Shown here piece by piece: positions 15,670-22,342 of a stretch of DNA of 22,342 bases. The stretch is from the NCBI GenBank assembly GCA_027858275.1, contig JAQIDA010000020.1, forward strand, positions 1-22,342, in the 5' to 3' direction. Within the stretch, counting starts at the first letter, position 1, and every line of letters starts with the position of its first letter. This stretch comes from Candidatus Kapaibacterium sp. (GTDB lineage Bacteria > Bacteroidota > Ignavibacteria > Kapaibacteriales > UBA2268). The notes beneath the pieces were generated by a model. That model worked only from the letters and a program-made list of their open reading frames with translations. It did no database searches and was not told where the DNA came from. Both the position numbers and the translations under genes were made by a program.

Positions 15670-17355
15670 ATGAAAAACATATTGCTTTTAACCGCTGTGG
15701 CGGCTTTTGCTCTGATATTCAGCGCATGTGAAAAGAAAGAAGAAATGAAAAACTCGGAGACTCCTGTGACGGAACTTACAAAAGTTATTCAAGAACGTGT
15801 CGATGTTTATGTGCCGACAGTTATAAAAGCTGATATTTCGCATCTTAGCGACAACCAGAAAAAAGTGATTGATATATTGATCGAAGCCGGCAAGTTCGCC
15901 GATGAGATCTTCTGGAAACAAACATCATCAGACGCGATAGCGATCAGAGACTCTCTTGCTAATATGACTACACCCGAAGCGATTGCCGCTTATAAATTTG
16001 TGAAAATCAATTACGGTCCTTATGATCTGATTGAAGAAGGCAAACGCTATATCGGCGAAGGTCTTGAAAAGAAACCGGCAACGGCGACTTTCTATCCCGT
16101 AGATATGACAAAAGAAGAATTCAACGCTTATGTCGCAGCTCATCCCGAACAGAAGGAAGCTCTCGAAAGTCTTTATACTATTGTAAGACGCGACGGCGAA
16201 ATGCTGACCACTACTCCTTATCATGTTGAATATCCCGAACAACTTAATGTAGCTCAGAAATTAGAAGAAGCGGCTCAGTTTGCTGATAATCCTTCATTGA
16301 AAAAATATTTATTACTCCGTGCCGAAGCTCTCAAGACTGACAATTATTATGACAGCGATATGGCTTGGATGGAAATAAAAGATAATGACATCGATGTTGT
16401 TATCGGTCCGATTGAAAGCTATGAAGACGGTTTGTTTAACTATCGTGCGGCTTATGAAGCTGTTGTATTTGTCCGTGATTTGGAGGCGACTAAAGAGCTC
16501 CAGATGTTTAAAGATCATATCATGGAATTCGAAAACAAACTTCCTTATGATAAAAAATATATCCGCGCTAATGTTGACGGCAGCAAAAACATTCTCAATA
16601 TGGTGAACGTATGCTACTTCGGCGGCGATTGCCAAGCCGGCACAAAAACTATCGCCTGCAATTTGCCGAACGATCCAAAGGTTCGCGCAGCCAAAGGCGG
16701 CGGTAAAAACCAGATGTATATGAATCTGATCAGAGCAAAATTTAACAAAATCGTTATCCCGATTGCCGAGACAATTCTCGATCCTTCCTTGATGCCTTTT
16801 ATCACAGAAAAAGCGTTCACCGGATTTATCACTTTGCATGAGATTTCTCATACACTCGGTCGCGACTATGTGTACGGCAAAGATAAAGAAACGGTTCGCA
16901 AAGCTCTTAAAGAAAGATATTCAGCGATAGAAGAAACAAAAGCTGATATTTTGAGTATGTATAATCACGGTCACTTGATCGAAATGGGAACTTATACAAA
17001 GGAATACGGCAAACAGGCAATGGCTACATATATAGCCGGTCTCTATCGTTCAATCAGATTCGGCGCTGAAGAAGCTCACGGCAAAGCCAATATCATCCAG
17101 CTGAATTTCTTGCGTGAAAAAGGCGCTGTTGTTCTGCAGGAAGACGGTAAATTCAATATCAACGAAGATATTTTCTTCGCTTCTGCCGGCGAACTCGCTA
17201 AAATCGTATTGACTATTGAAGCTGAAGGCGATTATGAAGCCGCGGGCGAAATACTCAAAACTTACGGACAAATGACTCCGGAAATTAAAAACACAATCGC
17301 TAAATTGGCGACGGTTCCGAGAGATTTGAATACGACTTACTCGATAACAAAATAG
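15670..17355 (+). CDS. Dipeptidyl peptidase III-like zinc peptidase (M49), lipoprotein
   Basis: Zinc exopeptidase of family M49, which removes dipeptides from peptide N-termini. The 561-residue product has a signal sequence with lipobox FSAC near residue 19, so it should sit in the envelope, whereas classical DPP III is cytosolic. The zinc site reads HEISH (390-394) instead of the six-residue HELLGH, and the third ligand motif is EETKAD (421-426) in place of EECRAD. I recall the same pentapeptide in the Caldithrix abyssi enzyme. The typical central region is present (NVCYFGGDCQAGTKTIACNLPND). ATG 15670 was chosen over the TTG at 15652 because it starts directly with the signal sequence; GGA lies nine bases before it. 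It ends in TAG, and a small hairpin separates it from the aminotransferase gene. A peptide-scavenging role next to the aminotransferase and near cstA is inference. Confidence 0.88.
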   Translation: MKNILLLTAVAAFALIFSACEKKEEMKNSETPVTELTKVIQERVDVYVPTVIKADISHLSDNQKKVIDILIEAGKFADEIFWKQTSSDAIAIRDSLANMTTPEAIAAYKFVKINYGPYDLIEEGKRYIGEGLEKKPATATFYPVDMTKEEFNAYVAAHPEQKEALESLYTIVRRDGEMLTTTPYHVEYPEQLNVAQKLEEAAQFADNPSLKKYLLLRAEALKTDNYYDSDMAWMEIKDNDIDVVIGPIESYEDGLFNYRAAYEAVVFVRDLEATKELQMFKDHIMEFENKLPYDKKYIRANVDGSKNILNMVNVCYFGGDCQAGTKTIACNLPNDPKVRAAKGGGKNQMYMNLIRAKFNKIVIPIAETILDPSLMPFITEKAFTGFITLHEISHTLGRDYVYGKDKETVRKALKERYSAIEETKADILSMYNHGHLIEMGTYTKEYGKQAMATYIAGLYRSIRFGAEEAHGKANIIQLNFLREKGAVVLQEDGKFNINEDIFFASAGELAKIVLTIEAEGDYEAAGEILKTYGQMTPEIKNTIAKLATVPRDLNTTYSITK

Positions 17356-17364
17356 AAAAAACTT

Positions 17365-17379
17365 ACCGGCGCGGCCGGT
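17365..17379. other. GC-rich hairpin between the DPP III and aminotransferase genes
   Basis: ACCGGC and GCCGGT pair perfectly around GCG, ten bases after the DPP III stop. No T-tract follows, so it is more likely an RNA processing or stability element inside one transcript than a terminator. Confidence 0.45.
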
Positions 17380-17410
17380 CAAACATATAAATCTACAGCA
17401 AGGAATAATA

Positions 17411-18484
17411 ATGACAGACATTAAAGTTACGCTTAAAGACGGTTCAAATATTGATAATACGGATTGGAACAATCTCAGGTTCGGAGTTTACTTTTCAGAC
17501 CATGTATTCATGTCAGATTTTAAAAACGGCGAATGGGGCGACGATCGTATCATCCCTTATGGCCCGATGCAGGTAGATCCGGGAATGTGTACATTGCATT
17601 ACGGACAGACAATATTTGAAGGACTCAAAGCTTTTCCCGATAAAAACGGCGGCGTGAATCTTTTCCGTCCGGACAAAAACGCGGCACGTTTGAATCATTC
17701 AGGCGCAATGGTTTGTATCCCGGCTTTTGACGAAAATTTATTCGTCGACGCAATTAAAAAACTCGTTAAAATTGATAAAAAATGGATTCCGCAGAAACGC
17801 GGCGAATCTTTGTATCTTCGTCCCGTTTTGTACGGATCGAGCAATTTCCTCGGCGTTCACGCTTCTGAGGAATATAAGTTAATCATTATGACTTCTCCTG
17901 TCGGTTCATACTATGCCGAAGGACTTAATCCTGTTGATATACTTGTTTCTGACACCTATGTCAGAGCCGTAAAAGGCGGACTCGGCTCAGCTAAAACGGC
18001 AGCTAATTACGCTGCTTCAATGCTCGGCGGAGCTAAAGCCAAAGAGTTGGGCTATGCTCAGGTTCTCTGGCTCGACGGCGTTTCTCGCAGCTTCATTGAC
18101 GAAGTCGGCGCTATGAATATAATGTTCCAAATCGGAGATGAACTTGTTACTCCGTCTCTTGAAAGAGGAGCCATTCTCAACGGTGTTACTCGCGATACAG
18201 TTCTGACTTTGGCGAAAGATTGGGGCATGAAAGTAAGGGAACGCGATATTACTATCGATGAAATCTTGAAAGCAAACACTGACGGAACTTTGAAAGAAGT
18301 ATTCGGAACAGGTACGGCAGCGGTTATTTCTCCGGTCGGCAAATTGACTTATAAGGGCAAAGATCTACTTATCAACGGCGGCAAAATCGGCAATTTAGCT
18401 CAGAAGATGTATGATACAATTACAGGTCTTCAGTACGGCGAAATTGAGGATACACACGGATGGATTCAGCATTTTGAAGTGTGA
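17411..18484 (+). CDS. ilvE: Branched-chain amino acid aminotransferase (class IV, PLP)
   Basis: Cytoplasmic PLP enzyme exchanging the amino group between Leu, Ile or Val and 2-oxoglutarate, used in both synthesis and breakdown of these amino acids. The 357 residues match the longer type of branched-chain aminotransferase. The early block LHYGQTIFEGLKAF is followed by FRPDKNAARLNHSG and LYLRPVLYGSS. Lys195, in GGLGSAKTAANYAAS, is the PLP-binding lysine. The conserved VLWLDGVSRSFIDEVGAMNIMF block and the GTGTAAVISPVG segment, which contacts the cofactor phosphate, follow. AAGGA lies seven bases before the ATG. It probably shares a transcript with the DPP III gene and ends at a strong terminator. 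D-amino-acid or aminodeoxychorismate enzymes of the same fold are shorter and lack these blocks. Confidence 0.93.
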   Translation: MTDIKVTLKDGSNIDNTDWNNLRFGVYFSDHVFMSDFKNGEWGDDRIIPYGPMQVDPGMCTLHYGQTIFEGLKAFPDKNGGVNLFRPDKNAARLNHSGAMVCIPAFDENLFVDAIKKLVKIDKKWIPQKRGESLYLRPVLYGSSNFLGVHASEEYKLIIMTSPVGSYYAEGLNPVDILVSDTYVRAVKGGLGSAKTAANYAASMLGGAKAKELGYAQVLWLDGVSRSFIDEVGAMNIMFQIGDELVTPSLERGAILNGVTRDTVLTLAKDWGMKVRERDITIDEILKANTDGTLKEVFGTGTAAVISPVGKLTYKGKDLLINGGKIGNLAQKMYDTITGLQYGEIEDTHGWIQHFEV

Positions 18485-18527
18485 TAAGATTGTAACAGTC
18501 TGAATTAGACAATATATCGTTAAAAAC

Positions 18528-18555
18528 AAAGGGCGGAAGATTTTCCGCCCTTTTT
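18528..18555. terminator. Bidirectional rho-independent terminator
   Basis: An 11-bp perfect stem (18528-18538 with 18543-18553) closes a GATT loop. On the plus strand the stem runs into five T's and ends the aminotransferase transcript. On the minus strand the reverse complement is followed by a T-rich run, ending the kinase-like gene that converges on it. Confidence 0.9.
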
Positions 18556-18564
18556 ATTTATGTC

Positions 18565-19512
18565 CTACATCATCTCTTCCGTTAATCTCTCGGCCATGGC
18601 AATTGCTCCGTCGAGGGCATTACCTTTTGGTTTGACACGATTGAAAACCGGATGAGCTTTGATTTTTTCATTGAGCATTTTTTCGAGTAAAGTGTCGTTT
18701 TCAACCACACCGCCCATAAGAGCGACATTGATTTTTTTTGTTTTATAATGCGGTTGGAGCGCAAAAAGCAACTCCATTAAGTGATCTGCTGAACGATTAA
18801 TAATATCCAGACACATTTCATCTCCGGCTTCGGCGCATTGCATAACGACCGGAGTCAGCATCTGATATTCAAAAGCCCGCTCGGAATAAGCTTTTACGAT
18901 TGTGCGTGGATTTTCGATGTCGATAAAGGGGAATAGCTCTGTTAGCCTGTCCGTCAGTATAGTCGGCTTGCCTCTGCCGTCGATTGCGCGAACCACTGCC
19001 GTTAGACCTTCGCGTCCGATCCATGCACCGCTGCCTTCGTCGTCGAGTTCGATACCCCAACCGCCGCAGCGTACGAGTTTGCCTTTAGCCGGTTTGCCGA
19101 GGGATATTGATCCTGTCCCTACAATTTTGATTATACCGGGGCCGCCTGCAAAGGCTCCTTCCAGAGCGATTTCAGCATCACTTGTGACAGTCAAATCATT
19201 GATTGTCATTTTCTGCCCGCGGGCCAAAGTTTTTAGCAATTGGGCTGATCTCATTTTTTCTTCTTCGAGCCAAACACCCGCCAGACCAATAACAATTGCG
19301 TCGAGTTCCATAGTATCTATTTTTGCCTGATCGCAGAGATCAGCTATTACATTCAATAATCGTTCGCATGACTCTCCCACTCCGACAGCACCCACACGAG
19401 TTGTTCCGGCACCGGAATGCGCGATAATTTCACCTTTTCTCGCAAGAATGCCTCTGGTACGAGTTCCGCCGCCGTCAATGCCTATCATCGTATAATTGTT
19501 ATTTGCAGCCAT
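18565..19512 (-). CDS. BadF/BadG/BcrA/BcrD-type ATPase, N-acetylglucosamine-kinase-like
   Basis: Cytoplasmic ASKHA-fold protein, most likely a kinase for N-acetylglucosamine or a related amino sugar. The 315 residues carry phosphate-1 motif GIDGGGTRTRG (from residue 11), VTSDAEIALEGAF near 110-121, phosphate-2 motif VGTGSISLG (131-139), then GGWGIELDDEGSGAWIGREG (150-169), which is typical of the GlcNAc kinase side of the family. The adenosine-site block VALMGGVVEND follows near residue 260. The cysteine-rich parts and length of benzoyl-CoA reductase activases are absent, so that function is unlikely. AAGG precedes the ATG at modest distance. It is downstream of the DUF3108 gene, with the large inverted repeat between them. 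A role in cell-wall sugar recycling is plausible but inferred. Confidence 0.86.
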   Translation of the reverse strand: MAANNNYTMIGIDGGGTRTRGILARKGEIIAHSGAGTTRVGAVGVGESCERLLNVIADLCDQAKIDTMELDAIVIGLAGVWLEEEKMRSAQLLKTLARGQKMTINDLTVTSDAEIALEGAFAGGPGIIKIVGTGSISLGKPAKGKLVRCGGWGIELDDEGSGAWIGREGLTAVVRAIDGRGKPTILTDRLTELFPFIDIENPRTIVKAYSERAFEYQMLTPVVMQCAEAGDEMCLDIINRSADHLMELLFALQPHYKTKKINVALMGGVVENDTLLEKMLNEKIKAHPVFNRVKPKGNALDGAIAMAERLTEEMM

Positions 19513-19651
19513 TTAAAACCTTTTTTTAGATTTATAGGGTCAATATTTGTTTCTTTTTCAGTTGATAAAGTCTCAAAAATTGTGCCGGATTGGTCGGGAT
19601 TTGAAAATATATTTATATTAGTTTACTGTGTGCTGTGAGCGGAGTTATAGA

Positions 19652-19730
19652 CGTTCCCTGAGCGGAGCCGAAGGGAATAGCACAGCCGAGCAGCAGGCAA
19701 AGATTTCCCTTCGGCTCCGCTCAGGGAACG
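19652..19730. repeat. Large perfect inverted repeat (REP-like), 26-bp arms
   Basis: The arms 19652-19677 and 19705-19730 are exact reverse complements over all 26 bases, around a 27-nt centre. The arm core CCTGAGCGGAGCCGAAGGG resembles the widespread intergenic REP-type palindromes seen in many environmental genomes. A further partial copy (TGAGCGGAG) lies just outside the left arm. It sits between the converging end of the DUF3108 gene and the start of the kinase-like gene. No T-tract follows. Confidence 0.85.
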
Positions 19731-19750
19731 GTTTTGCTTATTTATACCTG

Positions 19751-20548
19751 TCAGTCTTCTTTTGCTTTTGGAGGAACCCATCCTTTCCTTTTCCATTTAA
19801 CGAGTTCGATACGAACACTGCCGACGTAAACTTTCATTTTTGCTACTATGGGAACACGGGCCTCATCGTCGCTGAACCAACCCTCGAACTCTCCTGATAT
19901 TCCATAAATACCGTCCCATTCGGCTTTCCCGCTGAAATAGCTTGTTCGTACAGGATAAGGAATTATATCGACTTCTACAGATTCTTTTTTGTCGCTGAAC
20001 CACAGGAAGGAGTTCTCAAGCTCTCGGTCAATCAGAGTCGAAATTTTCATACTGTCTTTTGAACCACAGAATCGTCTTGCCATAAAGAACAGTGATAAGC
20101 CGTCGGAGACGTCGATCCCGGTTGATATAGTATCGAAACGAACTTGTTTTTTGCCGTGCCATTTATAGTTGAGGATTTTGTTTTCGTCTTGTTTGAACCA
20201 TATTTTTTGAGTATCCCAACGCTCGTCTGTTATTTTGATTTGTCCGACGAATTGCTGTGATCTGCGAAAATTTGTATCTGCCCAAGTATGAAATATCGCG
20301 TGCAGATCGACAAAGGGCAAACCACTGCGTGAGTTCATATATCCGACGGCTTTGTAGACAGGGCGTCCGCTGATGCTGTCGATTTTTTCAGAAATGATTT
20401 TTACCGAGCCGAGTCTGATGCCGATGAAAGTTACTTCGTATTCCAGTTCTTCGCCCGGGCTGAACACTTGAGCGGAAAGCCTGCCGTTCGGAACGAACAT
20501 ATACAGGCACAGCAGAATTATAAATATATAGGAAAATTTGTTTGTCAT
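19751..20548 (-). CDS. DUF3108 domain protein, exported
   Basis: Periplasmic or outer-membrane-facing protein of unknown function. The 265 residues begin with a signal peptide (likely cut after LSA, residue 26). A DUF3108 domain covers nearly the whole mature part, starting with the typical FSPGEELEYEVTFIGIRLGSVKI and continuing through VYKAVGYMNSRSGLPFVDLH, GLSLFFMARR and a final VGSVRIELVKWKRKGWVPP. No catalytic residues stand out. Its start lies 63 nt after the stop of the S41 protease gene on the same strand, so the two probably form an operon. No good ribosome site is visible. Confidence 0.83.
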   Translation of the reverse strand: MTNKFSYIFIILLCLYMFVPNGRLSAQVFSPGEELEYEVTFIGIRLGSVKIISEKIDSISGRPVYKAVGYMNSRSGLPFVDLHAIFHTWADTNFRRSQQFVGQIKITDERWDTQKIWFKQDENKILNYKWHGKKQVRFDTISTGIDVSDGLSLFFMARRFCGSKDSMKISTLIDRELENSFLWFSDKKESVEVDIIPYPVRTSYFSGKAEWDGIYGISGEFEGWFSDDEARVPIVAKMKVYVGSVRIELVKWKRKGWVPPKAKED

Positions 20549-20611
20549 AGTGATTTACCGGTTATTAGTTATAAATTCAACATAAAATTACGGTCTCAGC
20601 TTGTTTAATAT

Positions 20612-22243
20612 TTATTTCATCTTTGATATCTTCTCAGCGGCCGGGAACAGGTCAATTGCTTTCAATATCTGTTTGTCTGATTTTCCAATCACTTCAAGCA
20701 ATGCTTCGTAGCCGCCGAGTTTTCTCGCTATTTCGGCTTTTATCCTGTTCTTTATATATTCATAATCAGTCGCGAACATCTCTTTCTCCCATTCAATTTC
20801 TCGGCTGAGAGCTAATGTTTTGAACTCCGCAATCATTTGGGAATTGACTTCAAAATTCCTGATAAAGTCATCGGTTTTGCCTGCGTACTTGTTTCTGATT
20901 GTTTCATAGTCTAATACATTCGTAACGTAATCGAAAACAATGCTGTTTCTTCTGATCTCAATGCTCAGCGGCGTGATTGTGTCTTGTTCCACTATGTAGT
21001 CGGGAGTGATTCCTCCGCTTCCGAAAACTGTGCGGCCGTGCTCGGTTTTGAATTCCGGGAGAGAATCTATGAAGCCGAGACTGATATCATCGTTTAATAA
21101 ATTTGCTTTTAATTTCTCAACTGAGTTATTAATATAAGAGCCGTCCCTGAGTTCCAATCTGCCTGCAAGATGTTCGTATGCGATTTTGTTCTTGAGGGAA
21201 CGTTGTATGCATCTGCCTGATGCGGTATGATAACGAGAAATTGTAAGTCGGAATGCCGATCCGTCAGCCAGATCGTATTGTCTCTGAACAAGTCCTTTGC
21301 CGAATGAAGTAGTGCCGACCACAAGACCTCGATCCAAATCCTGAATGGATCCGGAAAGAATTTCGCTTGCCGAGGCAGATGATTCGTTTATTAGAACTAT
21401 CAAAGTAATATTCTTGAAATTGCCGGCGGCTGATGAACGATAGATATCATCAAAGCCTTTGTCTTGGCGTCCTTTGGTATAGACTATAATTTTGTTTTCT
21501 TCTAAGAATTCGTCAGCACAGAGAACTGCCTCACGCAGGAATCCACCGGGGTTATTTCTCAAATCCAAAATCAGTCGTTTCATTCCTTGCTTTGAGAGTT
21601 TCTTCAAGGCATTGCTGAGTTCATCATGAGTCGTTGCAGAAAAGCGATTGATTTGAATCAGACCAATGTCTTGAGACACAATAAAAGCTGCGTCCACACT
21701 GTTGAAAGGAATTTTGTCGCGAGTGACATTGATAACGAGTAGAGAGTCAATCCCTTGTCTTGATATATCAAGTTTGACAGTTGAACCTTTTTCACCCTTG
21801 ATTCTGTTAGGTATACTGTCGCGGTCGATACCCACGGCTGATTGTGCGTCCACATTGATTATCTTGTCGCCTGCGACTAAGCCTGCTGATTGAGAGGGTC
21901 CGCCGTCGATGGTTGAAACAATAACGATAGTATCTCTAAGGACTTTGTAGCTGATGCCTATGCCCTCGAAGCTGCCGCGAAATTCTTCTGTGACTAATCG
22001 CATATCTTCGCTGTTGATATATAAGGAATGAACATCGAGTTTTTCCATAAGCCCGATTAAGGCCGCTTCGGTCAGCTGATCAGGATCAGTTTCGTCTACA
22101 TAGTCATTAAATGAAGTATTTAATATCTTATTAAATTTATCCGTGTTTTCAGAAACGGGATCATTGTGCAGCAAATGTTGAAATTTGATGCCGAGAATCG
22201 CGCCGATCAGCAGGGCAGGGATAACGAGTGAATATTTCCGCAT
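20612..22243 (-). CDS. C-terminal processing serine peptidase, S41 family (CtpA type)
   Basis: Envelope protease that cuts proteins near their C-terminus; relatives process or degrade periplasmic proteins and regulate wall hydrolases. The 543-residue product has an N-terminal membrane anchor or signal sequence (residues 5-20) and a helical segment. A PDZ domain lies at about 90-165 (GSFEGIGISYKV, GGPSQSAGLVAGDKIINVD). The S41 core has LILDLRNNPGGFLREAV (225-240), the catalytic serine in NESSASASEIL (Ser291 by alignment) and lysine in GTTSFGKGLVQ (Lys316). The C-terminal extension beyond the core, from about residue 360 to 543, is usual in Bacteroidota S41 enzymes. The gene heads a probable operon with the DUF3108 gene. 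The substrate is unknown. Confidence 0.92.
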   Translation of the reverse strand: MRKYSLVIPALLIGAILGIKFQHLLHNDPVSENTDKFNKILNTSFNDYVDETDPDQLTEAALIGLMEKLDVHSLYINSEDMRLVTEEFRGSFEGIGISYKVLRDTIVIVSTIDGGPSQSAGLVAGDKIINVDAQSAVGIDRDSIPNRIKGEKGSTVKLDISRQGIDSLLVINVTRDKIPFNSVDAAFIVSQDIGLIQINRFSATTHDELSNALKKLSKQGMKRLILDLRNNPGGFLREAVLCADEFLEENKIIVYTKGRQDKGFDDIYRSSAAGNFKNITLIVLINESSASASEILSGSIQDLDRGLVVGTTSFGKGLVQRQYDLADGSAFRLTISRYHTASGRCIQRSLKNKIAYEHLAGRLELRDGSYINNSVEKLKANLLNDDISLGFIDSLPEFKTEHGRTVFGSGGITPDYIVEQDTITPLSIEIRRNSIVFDYVTNVLDYETIRNKYAGKTDDFIRNFEVNSQMIAEFKTLALSREIEWEKEMFATDYEYIKNRIKAEIARKLGGYEALLEVIGKSDKQILKAIDLFPAAEKISKMK

Positions 22244-22342
22244 GCATTTATCTCAATTTTATTTTGAATATTTTGTCAATCACACAATTTAATATTGTTT
22301 CGGCTGAGTTGCAAATACAATTAAATATAAGATATTCCGTTT

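Noticed and set aside
16312..16851. Long minus-strand ORF inside the DPP III gene
   Set aside because: Antisense to a clear M49 coding region; its composition is what the reverse strand of that gene would give.
22244..22342. Sigma-70-like promoter (TTGACA, then TAAAAT) before the S41 protease gene
   Set aside because: The spacing is only 12 nt and the Bacteroidota-type box is missing, so it is not a credible promoter.

Overview
This 22.3 kb window looks like chromosomal DNA from a member of the Bacteroidota/FCB group (Bacteroidota, Ignavibacteria, Kapabacteria and relatives). I infer this from a secreted beta-propeller protein with a type IX secretion (T9SS) C-terminal sorting domain, a DUF4397 lipoprotein, several lipoproteins with short lipoboxes, weak or absent Shine-Dalgarno sequences before many genes, and a Bacteroidota-type promoter (TAnnTTTG) before the DUF4397 gene. 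A species cannot be named from this stretch. Coding density is high and most genes look like ordinary chromosomal genes.

Layout from left to right. Positions 1-2546 (+): the 3' part of a TlpA-like thioredoxin gene, a terminator, a structured intergenic stretch, and an MsbA-type ABC exporter broken by one in-frame TAG. Positions 2566-6097 (-): an RlpA-like lipoprotein, a ManC-type mannose-1-phosphate guanylyltransferase, and a CASTOR/POLLUX-type ion channel. Positions 6234-10119 (-): a secreted amidohydrolase with a SnoaL-like tail and a large DUF4397-repeat lipoprotein. Positions 10396-11059 (+): an AT-rich MNT/HEPN (MntA-HepT type) toxin-antitoxin pair. Positions 11110-15304 (-): a purple-acid-phosphatase-like lipoprotein directly behind cstA, then the T9SS beta-propeller gene, which lies between two related palindromes in opposite orientation. 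Positions 15670-18484 (+): a lipoprotein dipeptidyl peptidase III with an HEISH zinc motif, and a branched-chain aminotransferase, ended by a strong bidirectional terminator. Positions 18565-22243 (-): a BadF/BcrA-type N-acetylglucosamine-kinase-like protein, a large perfect inverted repeat, a DUF3108 protein and a CtpA-type S41 protease.

Functionally the window is mostly cell envelope and nutrient handling: envelope export (ABC), wall remodelling (RlpA, CtpA), sugar nucleotide supply (ManC), amino-sugar salvage (the kinase), and peptide and amino acid use (CstA, DPP III, aminotransferase). That last grouping is inference from proximity. I found no CRISPR array, rRNA, tRNA, transposase, phage gene or obvious new multi-gene system. 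The points most worth checking are the amber codon at the expected A-loop tyrosine of the ABC exporter, the lipoprotein DPP III with a five-residue zinc motif, the altered nucleotide-binding loop of ManC, and the palindromic elements.
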